Assembly (NCBI GenBank): GCA_021162935.1
Contig: JAGGXR010000037.1
Location: 1 to 46,988, forward strand
Direction of reading: 5' to 3'
Length of the DNA: 46,988 bases
Source of the DNA: Deltaproteobacteria bacterium
GTDB taxonomy: Bacteria > Myxococcota_A > Polyangia > HGW-17 > SLPX01
Positions within the stretch are counted from its first letter, which is position 1, and every line of letters starts with the position of its first letter. Below are positions 18,199 through 26,322 of this stretch, piece after piece. The notes below the pieces were generated by a model that worked only from the letters and a program-made list of their open reading frames with translations, was not told where the DNA came from and did not search any database. The translations under genes and the position numbers were made by a program.

Positions 18199-18216
18199 AC
18201 CCACGACCCCGAACAA

Positions 18217-18789
18217 CTACCAGTTCTCGCCGAGCAGTTCAAAGTACGCCCTGGGATGCGCACAGGCCGGACAGACCTCGGGAGCCTCTGCGCCCTCGAA
18301 AATGTAGCCACAGTTGGTGCAACGCCAGGTCACCTTTTCGGCCCGCTTGAAGACCCGATTCTTTTCAATGTTCTCGGCCAGAGCCAAGAAACGTCTTTCG
18401 TGCTGACGTTCCGCCACGGCAATGGCTTCGAACACTTTGGCGATCCCCTCGAACCCTTCAGTCCTGGCCGTCTTTGCAAAGGAAGGATACATCTCGGTCT
18501 GCTCGTAATGCTCGCCGGCGGCCGAAGCCTTGAGATTTTCCAGAGTCGTACCGATCACGCCTGCGGGAAATCCGGCGGTCACTTCGACCTCTCCGCCCTT
18601 GAGAAATCGAAACAGCCGCTTGGCGTGCTCCTTTTCCTGCTTCGCTGTCTCTTCGAAAATCTGAGATATCTGGGCGTAGCCATCCTTTTTCGCCTGCTTG
18701 GCGAAATAGTCATATCGGTTTCTTGCCTGCGACTCGCCGGCGAAGGCGGTCAGCAGGTTCCTTTCGGTCTTGGTTCCCTTCAATTCCAT
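18217..18789 (-). CDS. rbr: Rubrerythrin
   Basis: A 190-residue rubrerythrin, a cytoplasmic di-iron peroxidase of anaerobes. The four-helix ferritin-like domain carries the Glu/His ligands in AGESQARNRYDYFA, ETAKQEKEHAKRLF, AAGEHYEQTEMYPSFA and AERQHERRFLAL. The C-terminal rubredoxin-like domain has the CTNCG and CPACAHPRAYF knuckles. ATG 18789 has GGAGG upstream. The gene follows perR by 41 bp on the same strand, the usual arrangement where a Fur-family peroxide sensor controls its own detoxifying enzyme. Confidence 0.95.
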   Translation of the reverse strand: MELKGTKTERNLLTAFAGESQARNRYDYFAKQAKKDGYAQISQIFEETAKQEKEHAKRLFRFLKGGEVEVTAGFPAGVIGTTLENLKASAAGEHYEQTEMYPSFAKTARTEGFEGIAKVFEAIAVAERQHERRFLALAENIEKNRVFKRAEKVTWRCTNCGYIFEGAEAPEVCPACAHPRAYFELLGENW

Positions 18790-18830
18790 CTTACAGCCTC
18801 CTTCGATCCGCATGGGACCAAAGCCGATCG

Positions 18831-19235
18831 CTAGTGTTCCGTCCTTGGGGCACAGTCCGGACAAACACCTTCGAATTCCAGAACGTAGCCAGTCACGTGA
18901 TACCCAGTACGACGCGCCACCTTGCGCTCAAGGTTCAGGTCAACGTCGAGCATCACATCCGAAACCCGGCCGCACTTGGTGCACCGAATGTGATAATGGG
19001 GCGTTACCGTCCCATCGAAGCGCATCACACCGTCGACCGCCGGAAGCTTGAGGATCTTGCCCTCCTGGTAGAGAAGGTCCAGATTCCGATATACCGTAGC
19101 AAGGCTGATCCGAGGCAATTTCTGTCTCACGATGAAGTAGAGTTCATCGGCCGTTGGATGCGTCTTGACCCGACGAAGCTCTTCGAGGATCACCTGGCGC
19201 TGTCTCGTCATTCTATGTTTGCGTTCCACTTGCAC
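18831..19235 (-). CDS. perR: Fur-family regulator, likely PerR
   Basis: A 134-residue Fur-family repressor. It has the DNA-binding winged helix with HPTADELYFIVRQK and ISLATVYRNLDLLYQEG, the metal-site motif PHYHIRCTKCG, and a second Cys pair EGVCPDC that would bind structural zinc. Linkage to rubrerythrin points to a PerR-like peroxide sensor; Fur proper cannot be excluded. I use GTG 19235 with AAGGAG 6 bases upstream. A palindromic operator candidate (19330-19347) lies over the predicted promoter, which implies autoregulation of perR-rbr. Confidence 0.92.
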   Translation of the reverse strand: MQVERKHRMTRQRQVILEELRRVKTHPTADELYFIVRQKLPRISLATVYRNLDLLYQEGKILKLPAVDGVMRFDGTVTPHYHIRCTKCGRVSDVMLDVDLNLERKVARRTGYHVTGYVLEFEGVCPDCAPRTEH

Positions 19236-19590
19236 GAGATACTCCTTGGGGCGAAAATCGCCGCGCTGCGTTTCCTGTCGGACAATGATGCGTCGCAGAG
19301 CCTCAGAGATTTACGAATATTGTCCGAAAACTATTATCAGTATTAGTCATTTCCATACTGTGTCAAGCAACAATCGGATGCAGACTCCTGGAAACAACTC
19401 TCTCATGCTCCAACAACGACAGACTGAAATGGTCAAAGGAACCGCAAATGCAATTCCACATATCTACCATCATGATCGCCAATTTCGACCTACAAACAGC
19501 AGTAATACGATTCTTGGAAGCTCACGATGCACAGAACATCAACGCTTCCAGTCGGCCCGTGCCATCAGCCAGGCCAACAAAACGATTCAA
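19236..19590. other. Intergenic region upstream of perR
   Basis: 355 bp between perR and the metallophosphoesterase gene. It holds the perR promoter/operator candidate at 19330-19366. From about 19370 to 19590 I see no gene, repeat or strong hairpin. Confidence 0.5.
19330..19366 (-). promoter_or_regulatory. Candidate perR-rbr promoter with overlapping Per/Fur-box
   Basis: On the minus strand an exact TTGACA (19361-19366) is followed downstream by an imperfect dyad, written ACTATTATCAGTATTAGT on the plus strand (19330-19347). The dyad matches itself at 12 of 18 positions and is AT-rich in a GC-rich context, as Per and Fur boxes are. It overlaps the expected -10 region, about 95 bp upstream of the perR start. 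The -10 hexamer itself is poor. Confidence 0.5.
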
Positions 19591-20379
19591 TTACGATGGA
19601 GACGTCCGATTCTCGACCACGGCAAGGCCCTGCGGACTGATTCGCCAGGCTGCATATCCCTTCAATTTCAGGAATGCTCCCACCACCTCTTCGCGAACCC
19701 GCTGAGCAGCGCCGAGTTCGACCGTCATGATACGACAGGTCATCCCTTCGTCCGCCAGACTCACATCTGCGAATCGTCGATGGCTCAAGGCTCCTGGATT
19801 GCAAACAAGGGTTGGTCCCAGGTGGTCCGCCCCCACGGATTCGTGAATGTGGCCGCAGAGACACAAGTCCGGCCGAACCTCCTCGATGAACCGCCGCAAA
19901 GCAGTCGAGCCCACGTGTTCGCCCGAAAAAAGCCGATCTGCGACGGTGTCTTTGGGTGGCACATGGCTGACCACGACCAGGGCATCCAGTTCCGAACGAT
20001 CGAGTTCAGCCAGTCCACCACGCAAGGCCGCGTCAATCTCGTCTTCGGTCAGTTCGTTCGGCGTGAAGAGCGGCGTCCGATTCGAACCGCCGCACCCGAC
20101 CAATCCCACCCTGCCACGTCGGACGCCCCGACCATGAAGGTTACGCCCTTTGTCCGTCAGCCAGGTCGACACCTCGTCGAGATCCGTGTTACCCGGCACG
20201 GCCAGCCATTCGACCCCAGCATGATCAAACGATTCTACCACCCGCTTGGCGTCGGACGCTCCACCGTAGAGGGTCAGGTCCCCACCCAGCACCAAGAGGT
20301 CCGCACCGGACAGCCTTGTCGAAAAGGCTGTAGCCGATGCCTGAGCTTGATGCAAATCCGTAGCGAACAAGAGACGCAT
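19591..20379 (-). CDS. Calcineurin-like metallophosphoesterase
   Basis: A 262-residue metallophosphoesterase. The five metal-ligand motifs are in order: ATDLH (D-x-H), LVLGGDLT (GD), AVPGNTD (GN), VVVSHVPP (H) and CLCGHIHES (GHxH). They form the two-metal site used by calcineurin-like phosphatases and nucleases. I begin at ATG 20379 (MRLLFATDLH), which places the first motif at residues 6-10 as in the family; upstream ATGs at 20406 and 20424 are possible. The substrate is unknown. It may be co-transcribed with the antiporter gene 161 bp upstream. Confidence 0.88.
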   Translation of the reverse strand: MRLLFATDLHQAQASATAFSTRLSGADLLVLGGDLTLYGGASDAKRVVESFDHAGVEWLAVPGNTDLDEVSTWLTDKGRNLHGRGVRRGRVGLVGCGGSNRTPLFTPNELTEDEIDAALRGGLAELDRSELDALVVVSHVPPKDTVADRLFSGEHVGSTALRRFIEEVRPDLCLCGHIHESVGADHLGPTLVCNPGALSHRRFADVSLADEGMTCRIMTVELGAAQRVREEVVGAFLKLKGYAAWRISPQGLAVVENRTSPS

Positions 20380-20540
20380 TACGACAAAACTCCGACTGGG
20401 GACCATCTCTTCGAACGAGAGCATCTCATGCCTAACCGAAGTCTTGCAATGAGTCAAGCACGGGAGCGCGGGAAACGCTGCGGATCTGCTCGACACCACA
20501 TTCTGCAGCTTGCAAGACGTCCGACTTTGCCGTCAAAGGC

Positions 20541-21812
20541 TCACGATCTTCTGCTCTGGATGGGAACGTCCTGGCCTGCCCCATCCCTGATTCGATCCCC
20601 CTGCTCCTCCGACCTGACCGCATCCCGAAGGAAGGGCACCAAGCCGGGACTGAGCAAGACACCGATCAATGCATAGGTGAGCATCATCTGACCCACAGTC
20701 CCCCCCATGGCGTCGTGGACCGTGACCGCCATGGCCACCACGACTCCGCCATGCCCCACGAGTGCGAGCGGAAAGGCCGACCTGGCCCCTCGCCGCCCGT
20801 CACACCAAACGTAGAGCACGAGGCCCGTTGCCGTCTTGGCCACTCCCCTGCCCCAAAAAGCCGCCAGCACGGCAACCCACGGGCCTACCCCGGACAAGGG
20901 GAGCCACAGACTACCAGCCACGACCAGCAGAAACAGAAAGAACGGCTTTTCGGCCCGCTGGAGGGACACGAACAGCCGGCGCCGTTGCGGTGACCTCCCA
21001 GCGACCACCATGCCGGCCAGCATGGTCACGAGCAATGGCGACAGCCCCATGACACGGGCTGCCCCACTGCCAAGAGCCACGAACCCGAGCATCACCACGA
21101 GCAGATCCTTGTCCCTGATCCGGTAGAGGGTCAAAAAATGGAACAAGCCTCCCAGGAGCAGACCGACAGCCGGGCCCATGAGGATCCAGAACCAGGCACC
21201 AAAGGCACCCCATCTCCCCCGACCAAGCGGCAGGCACGCCAACACGGTTCCCAGAATCAGGACGGAAAAAGCCGGAGCTAGAGACGTATGAACGAACAGC
21301 CTCCTCAGGAACGGATCCGAGCGCGCCCTTGGTGCCGAAAGGGCGACGATCATGGGGGATGACACGCCGGCCAGGGCTCCAAAAATCACAGCAGCCGGCC
21401 AGAAGACACGACCCAGCCAAACCAGCATCGCGAGAGCCACTGCACCAGTGACCAACGTCGACGCCACGAGGACCTCCCCCCCTGTCCACAAAATGGTCTT
21501 GGTCTCAATCCGACGCAGATTGTCCCAGTTCATCTGGAGGCCGATGAGCCAGCCAACCCAACCAGCAAGCATCTCTTCCAAAGGAGACAGGTCCTCGATG
21601 ATCGATCGGGAGAAGGTGCCGCTGACCAGGGGGCCCAGCAGGATCCCCAGCAAGATCGCAGCGACCCCAGACGACAGCCATATTCCCCATTCGGCGCGAA
21701 AACGTCCCGATACGCCCCTGTCAGCGTTGGCCCCTGCCTGAGTCGGAACAAGCCACCTGGCCACGATGTAGGCGACAAGCCCCGAAACGAGCAAACCCAC
21801 CAGTTCTTTCAC
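20541..21812 (-). CDS. Cation/proton antiporter (CPA-type membrane transporter)
   Basis: A polytopic membrane protein of 423 residues with about 12 hydrophobic segments and the general pattern of Na+/H+ antiporter-like (CPA2) transporters. It has GWLIGLQMNWDNLRRI, the discontinuous-helix-like ALAGVSSPMIVALSAP, and AFWGRGVAKTATGLVL. The C-terminal tail is short and charged and no TrkA-type domain is present. I choose GTG 21812 (VKELVGLLVSGLVAYIV) because the first transmembrane helix starts there; the upstream part of the frame is soluble and unlikely. The ribosome site is weak. The transported ion cannot be read from the sequence. Confidence 0.8.
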   Translation of the reverse strand: MKELVGLLVSGLVAYIVARWLVPTQAGANADRGVSGRFRAEWGIWLSSGVAAILLGILLGPLVSGTFSRSIIEDLSPLEEMLAGWVGWLIGLQMNWDNLRRIETKTILWTGGEVLVASTLVTGAVALAMLVWLGRVFWPAAVIFGALAGVSSPMIVALSAPRARSDPFLRRLFVHTSLAPAFSVLILGTVLACLPLGRGRWGAFGAWFWILMGPAVGLLLGGLFHFLTLYRIRDKDLLVVMLGFVALGSGAARVMGLSPLLVTMLAGMVVAGRSPQRRRLFVSLQRAEKPFFLFLLVVAGSLWLPLSGVGPWVAVLAAFWGRGVAKTATGLVLYVWCDGRRGARSAFPLALVGHGGVVVAMAVTVHDAMGGTVGQMMLTYALIGVLLSPGLVPFLRDAVRSEEQGDRIRDGAGQDVPIQSRRS

Positions 21813-22079
21813 CGGTCCACCCCGTTCGTCACCGGTCCATCCCAGCTTTTGGCCACAGTCGAATCCATACTCCCGACACGCCGTCGTCCAGGGCACGTCC
21901 TGGGCCTATGAGGCTGATCAGAATAGATTGACCATCTGGAACACCGAGTCATCCCGTCTGGCTTTGTTGCTCCTCGGTTGCGTTGCGTAAGGCCCAAAGG
22001 ACGCGCCCGCGTCGCTTCGTGCCAGACAGGCGCCTCGGCACCTCAAATTGGTACCCCTATTTTGAACAGCCTCCCAATA

Positions 22080-22445
22080 TCAGCCAACACCCCGAAAACT
22101 CGCGATGTCTATGCTCCAGGCAACAGCCGATTGCACTCGACCCCAGGGACCGCACACATCCTCGATCAAGGCATAGATTTCGATCACGTCCTCACTGGGC
22201 ACTGAACAGAACACCAGGTATCGTTCCCCCGAAGAAGCAGCGAACAACGACCCCAGCCCGGCGAAAATAGGGACATCCGTGCTCAGGATCTGCCCCATGC
22301 TCTCGACGGGCATCACCGAGGCATCGGCAATCCCCATCTCGACCATCCCTGCCAGAAGCATGTCCAGATGCCGGTGCTCCTTCACGATACAGAACAACAG
22401 CCGACGTCCATCCGCACCTGATGAGGAGCGGTCCCCCTCAGACAT
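22080..22445 (-). CDS. PII-like small protein
   Basis: A 121-residue protein with the alternation expected of a ferredoxin-like PII/CutA-type fold: LLFCIVKEHRHLDMLLAGM, then a central YLVFCSVPSEDVIEIYALI segment. It lacks the classical T-loop tyrosine motif, so it is PII-like rather than GlnB. The ATG overlaps the end of the PTS EIIA gene by 8 bases, with AGGAGG 9 bases upstream, so translation of the two is coupled. It may be a small regulator working with the EIIA domain; this is inference. Confidence 0.6.
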   Translation of the reverse strand: MSEGDRSSSGADGRRLLFCIVKEHRHLDMLLAGMVEMGIADASVMPVESMGQILSTDVPIFAGLGSLFAASSGERYLVFCSVPSEDVIEIYALIEDVCGPWGRVQSAVAWSIDIASFRGVG

Positions 22446-22929
22446 GGCGGCCGTCCTCCTGTCTGACGATCGCCAGCACGTCTTCGGATGTCGCTGCGGC
22501 AAGCAACTCATCGATGAAGCCCGGGCGCATGCACAGCCGGGCCAAACGGGCCAGCATCTTCACGTGTCTCGTGGAAACCATACCTTTTCCATCAGTGGTC
22601 GTACTCGCCGGACTCGCAAGCAGAAACAACAGGCGCACCGGCTCGTGGTCGATCGCATCGTAGTCCATCGGCCTGGCAAGGCGAGCCATGAGACAGAAGG
22701 GGGCCTGCAATCCCTCCATCGAGGCGTGGGGGATCGCCACGCCATTGCCGATTCCCGTGCTCGCTTCCCGCTCGCGGGCAAGGAGCGCAGCATACAGTCC
22801 ATCCGCATCGACCCATGGCAGGATCGCGGCCGCCCGATCGGCCAGATGCATCAACAGATCCGGCTTGTCTTCGGCTTCCACGTCCAGGGCAACCACACAG
22901 TTTTGCAATGCATCCGAAAGCTTTGGCAT
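22438..22929 (-). CDS. PTS EIIA domain protein (PtsN/fructose type)
   Basis: A single-domain EIIA of the mannitol/fructose/PtsN type, 163 residues. The phospho-accepting His lies in GNGVAIPHASMEG. Other family marks are LLAREREASTGIGNG and the closing DELLAAATSEDVL. With no EIIB or EIIC nearby it is likely regulatory (PtsN-like) rather than part of a sugar transporter. ATG 22929 is the start. It is the first gene of the pair with the PII-like protein and divergent from the HAD gene. Confidence 0.88.
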   Translation of the reverse strand: MPKLSDALQNCVVALDVEAEDKPDLLMHLADRAAAILPWVDADGLYAALLAREREASTGIGNGVAIPHASMEGLQAPFCLMARLARPMDYDAIDHEPVRLLFLLASPASTTTDGKGMVSTRHVKMLARLARLCMRPGFIDELLAAATSEDVLAIVRQEDGRHV

Positions 22930-23184
22930 GTGCTCGACTCCAACCGATCAGGGGTAACACGACCATGAAAAAATGGACGCCCGACCCTCTGCTCACCTCT
23001 CCATTCTCTTCATTTTCTCTGCATCTAAACACATAGCCCATCATGCCACAGTCCGCAACGCTGCTTTGTGACAAACCGATCACGGATCTTGGGGGGCTCT
23101 ACACTCTTCGATACGAAACTGATTCGAATCAATTGGCGCTCGTGCATCGCAATGCTATGCATATTGGACCATGGGAGTTGCAAC

Positions 23185-23856
23185 ATGAACACAGCAGCCT
23201 TCTTCGACCTGGACGGAACGCTCCTCGACGGAAATAGCGGATGGCTCTGGATGACGAGCGAATGGCGACAGCGCCGCATCACCGCCAAACAAATGTTCGA
23301 CGGCACGGTCTACGTCATAGCCTACAAGCTCGGCATGCTCGACATGGAACAGGCCATGGCCAAGGCATTGGAAACGATCCGCGGCAACCGCGAAGAATCG
23401 CTCAGGACCCGCACCCACGCATGGTTCCACGAACAGGTCGCACACAGATTTTCCCCGCCCGGCCTGGATGCAGTCGAATGGCACAGGGCCCAAGGCCACA
23501 AACTCGTGCTCCTCACCTCTGCGTCCCTGTATGAATCTGAGGCGGTGGCCTCTCTCCTCAAACTCGATCACTACCTCTGCACCCGGTACGAATTGAAGGA
23601 CGGACGATTCACCGGCCACTACGTCCTGCCCCAATGCTTCGGCGCAGGTAAAGTTGTCTGGGCGCGCGCCTATGCCCAAAAAAACGACATCGACCTCGCG
23701 CAGTCCTACTTCTACTCGGACAGCATCACGGACCTACCCATGCTCGAAACCGTGGGACACCCGATGGTGGTCAATCCGGATCTGCGTCTTCGGCTCCTCG
23801 GCCATCGGAGGCACTGGCCCATCCATTCCTGGAGCATGGCCCCGAACCGCTCGTGA
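23185..23856 (+). CDS. HAD superfamily IB phosphatase
   Basis: A 223-residue HAD-IB hydrolase (phosphoserine-phosphatase-like subfamily). Motif I is AAFFDLDGTLLDGNSG (nucleophile Asp8, acid Asp10), motif II is VLLTSASLY (Ser/Thr), and motif III/IV is the Lys in GAGKVVWARAY plus YSDSITDLPML. The start ATG 23185 has GGGAG upstream, and the frame further up is not similar to the family. Substrate is unknown; related proteins act on phosphoserine, phospholipid head groups or other small phosphates. It probably acts in the cytosol. Confidence 0.9.
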   Translation: MNTAAFFDLDGTLLDGNSGWLWMTSEWRQRRITAKQMFDGTVYVIAYKLGMLDMEQAMAKALETIRGNREESLRTRTHAWFHEQVAHRFSPPGLDAVEWHRAQGHKLVLLTSASLYESEAVASLLKLDHYLCTRYELKDGRFTGHYVLPQCFGAGKVVWARAYAQKNDIDLAQSYFYSDSITDLPMLETVGHPMVVNPDLRLRLLGHRRHWPIHSWSMAPNRS

Positions 23857-24045
23857 CATCAGGCCAAACGGCCGACGAATCGGCACACCGTCTGCTTCCT
23901 CAGACTTCCAAAAACCAACTCCTGTTGACAGAACGTTCCTTGGCGGCAATACAAAAGGACGACACGAACAAACAGACATTGAGACGACCAGGTCGATGGA
24001 CCGACGGGGCCATCGGGCCGCAACGGAAACGAGACGAGCACCACC

Positions 24046-24816
24046 ATGGAGCGATCACGATTGCTGGACCTGCTCCAGCAAGTACAACAAGGAACCCTTT
24101 CGCCCGACCAAGCGGCCGAACACCTCTCAGACCTTCCCTATGAGGATCTCGGCTACGCCACGGTGGACCATCACCGCCAGCTTCGCCACGGCTTCCCCGA
24201 GGTCGTGTTCGGCCAGGGCAAGACGGTGGACCAAATCGTGGGCATCGTCTCGGCCCTTCGCAAGCACGGAGGCAACATCCTGGTCACAAGACTCGACGAG
24301 GACAAGGCCAAGGCCGTCCAACGTCAAGTTCCCGACCTGACCTGGCATTCGATGGCCCGATGTCTGACCTTCGAACAAAAGGAATGGCAGGATCTTGGCC
24401 GAGGCCCCATCGCCGTGGTCTGCGCGGGAACGAGCGACCTGCCGGTCGCCAAAGAAGCCGAACGGACCGCCCACCTCATGGGCAATCGGGTCGAACTCGT
24501 CGCGGACGTGGGCGTGGCCGGCATCCATCGGCTCCTGGACAAGAAGCGACTGCTCGAATCCTCGACGGTCTTGGTCGTCGTGGCGGGCATGGAAGGCGCG
24601 CTTCCCAGTGTCGTGGGTGGACTCGTATCCAGGCCCATCATCGCCGTTCCCACCAGCGTGGGCTACGGAGCGAACCTAGCGGGCGTCACGACCCTACTCG
24701 CCATGCTCAACTCCTGTGCCGCCGGGGTCAGCGTGGTCAATATCGACAATGGATTCGGCGGCGGCTATGCCGCATCCCTGATCAACCGGAAACTGCCAGA
24801 GGATGGCCAGCCGTGA
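24046..24816 (+). CDS. larB: LarB, nicotinate-adenine dinucleotide carboxylase/hydrolase
   Basis: LarB (256 residues) carries out the first step of nickel-pincer nucleotide cofactor synthesis: carboxylation of the pyridinium ring of nicotinic acid adenine dinucleotide and phosphoanhydride hydrolysis. The N-terminal helical region (LLQQVQQGTLSPDQAAEHL) leads into the PurE-like core with VVCAGTSDLPVAKEAERTA, VADVGVAGIHRLL and VVAGMEGALPSVVGGLV, followed by PTSVGYGANLAGVTTLLAML. It is followed by larC after 73 bp on the same strand. LarE and the LarA-type racemase are not in the window. Confidence 0.93.
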   Translation: MERSRLLDLLQQVQQGTLSPDQAAEHLSDLPYEDLGYATVDHHRQLRHGFPEVVFGQGKTVDQIVGIVSALRKHGGNILVTRLDEDKAKAVQRQVPDLTWHSMARCLTFEQKEWQDLGRGPIAVVCAGTSDLPVAKEAERTAHLMGNRVELVADVGVAGIHRLLDKKRLLESSTVLVVVAGMEGALPSVVGGLVSRPIIAVPTSVGYGANLAGVTTLLAMLNSCAAGVSVVNIDNGFGGGYAASLINRKLPEDGQP

Positions 24817-24889
24817 AGAACACAGACGCCATCATCGATGAATCCCACGGCCTGAAGCGCAACGATTCCCCAACGCATGGATATGTGAA

Positions 24890-26305
24890 ATGAACGAGCA
24901 ACCACAAAGACCAAACGATACAGGCAGGCCCAGGCACCTCCACTTCGACTGTTCGTCGGGAGTGGCGGGAGACATGCTCATGGCGAGCCTGCTGGATCTC
25001 GGTGCTGATCAGGAACAGATCCATCGCACCCTGCTGGCCGTCGGCGTTCCAGAGCCCTGTCTGACCGTCTCCACCGTTCGTCGTGGCGGCATGCGCGGAC
25101 TGCACGTCCAAATTCCTGACGCGGATCCCGACGACGTGCCGAACCAAGTGACTTACGTGGACCTCCGGGCTCGCCTCCAGACGGCCGACCTGCCGGAACA
25201 CGTCCGCCAACGAGCACTCAGCGTCCTGTCCCGACTGGCAAAGGCCGAGGCCCATGTCCACGGCATCGGCGAGGCGCTCGTCCATTTCCACGAACTGGGC
25301 GCCATCGACACCATCGCCGACATCGTGGGCGTCTGCACGGCCATCGACCTACTCAACGCCGACCAGTTTTCTGCATCACCGGTGGCAGTCGGCGCGGGGA
25401 CCATTCGCATCGCCCATGGGCAGGTTCCGGTTCCTGCGCCCGCAACCCTGGAACTCCTCAAGGGCGTTCCCATCTACCCGGGAGTGCCACAGCAACATAA
25501 CCGCCCGTCCGGTCCTCAGACGCCGTCCAACCACATGGAACCGAACCGAGAACGCGACGGCATTCGTAACGACCCCTCGGGGCTGGAACTGGCAACCCCG
25601 ACCGGAGCAGCCCTGCTCACCGAATTCTGCAACCAATTTGGAACCATGCCCGCCATGGAGGTCGCCTCGATTGGATACGGCGCAGGCACCAGAGAACTCC
25701 CATCACGCCCCAATCTCCTGCGCGCCGTCCTGGGGCACCTCGACGATCAACCAACCAGACCACGGCGATTGGCGTCTGGAGTAAGCAACGCGTCTCCAAT
25801 GGACGCCGGCTCTGCGTCCAACACCAAGGCTGAACCGACGCCCCTCGCACCCGATTTCCTGAACCACCTCGTCGAGGTCCACGCCAACCTGGACGACCTC
25901 GCCCCGGAACTCGTCGCCAACCTCACCACACGACTCTTCGAAGTCGGCTGTCTCGACGTGTGGACCCTGTCGGCCCAGATGAAGAAAGGCCGGCCGGGCC
26001 AGGTGGTCTGCGCCCTGCTCCGCCCTGGCGACCTGGATGCAGTCACGTCCCTGTTTTGGTCCGAATCCACGACCCTCGGTCTGCGGTGGCACCAGGTCGA
26101 ACGCGCTCGACTGGAGCGACGAACCGGCACGGTCGAGACCCCCTGGGGCACCGTGGCGATCATGGTAGCCATCAATCAAGACCGCTTCGTGCGCGCCACC
26201 CCCGAATTCGACTCCTGCAGGCAGGCAGCACGACAGGCCCACGTGGCCGTCCAGGCCGTGTATCGAGCAGCCCTGGCCGCATGCGAAGCCGTCAAGGACT
26301 GCTGA
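24890..26305 (+). CDS. larC: LarC, nickel insertion protein of pincer cofactor synthesis
   Basis: A 471-residue LarC, which inserts nickel into pyridinium bis-thiocarboxylate mononucleotide. N-terminal marks are HFDCSSGVAGDMLMASLLDL and VHFHELGAIDTIADIVG. The C-terminal catalytic half has LVEVHANLDDLAPELVANL. It is one uninterrupted frame, unlike the Lactobacillus gene that needs a programmed frameshift. A Pro-rich, variable insert sits near residues 200-215. It is downstream of larB and probably in the same operon. The client Ni-pincer enzyme must be elsewhere on the genome. It ends 17 bp from the convergent kinase gene. Confidence 0.92.
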   Translation: MNEQPQRPNDTGRPRHLHFDCSSGVAGDMLMASLLDLGADQEQIHRTLLAVGVPEPCLTVSTVRRGGMRGLHVQIPDADPDDVPNQVTYVDLRARLQTADLPEHVRQRALSVLSRLAKAEAHVHGIGEALVHFHELGAIDTIADIVGVCTAIDLLNADQFSASPVAVGAGTIRIAHGQVPVPAPATLELLKGVPIYPGVPQQHNRPSGPQTPSNHMEPNRERDGIRNDPSGLELATPTGAALLTEFCNQFGTMPAMEVASIGYGAGTRELPSRPNLLRAVLGHLDDQPTRPRRLASGVSNASPMDAGSASNTKAEPTPLAPDFLNHLVEVHANLDDLAPELVANLTTRLFEVGCLDVWTLSAQMKKGRPGQVVCALLRPGDLDAVTSLFWSESTTLGLRWHQVERARLERRTGTVETPWGTVAIMVAINQDRFVRATPEFDSCRQAARQAHVAVQAVYRAALAACEAVKDC

Positions 26306-26322
26306 CCAACTGACCAATCTGG

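Noticed and set aside
18180-18260. Complete tRNA gene on the minus strand
   Set aside because: Only a T-arm-like piece is present; no acceptor, D or anticodon stems can be paired, and rubrerythrin coding sequence occupies the place.
19165-20676. 500-codon plus-strand frame over perR and the metallophosphoesterase
   Set aside because: The minus strand carries all metal-binding motifs of a metallophosphoesterase; the plus frame has none.
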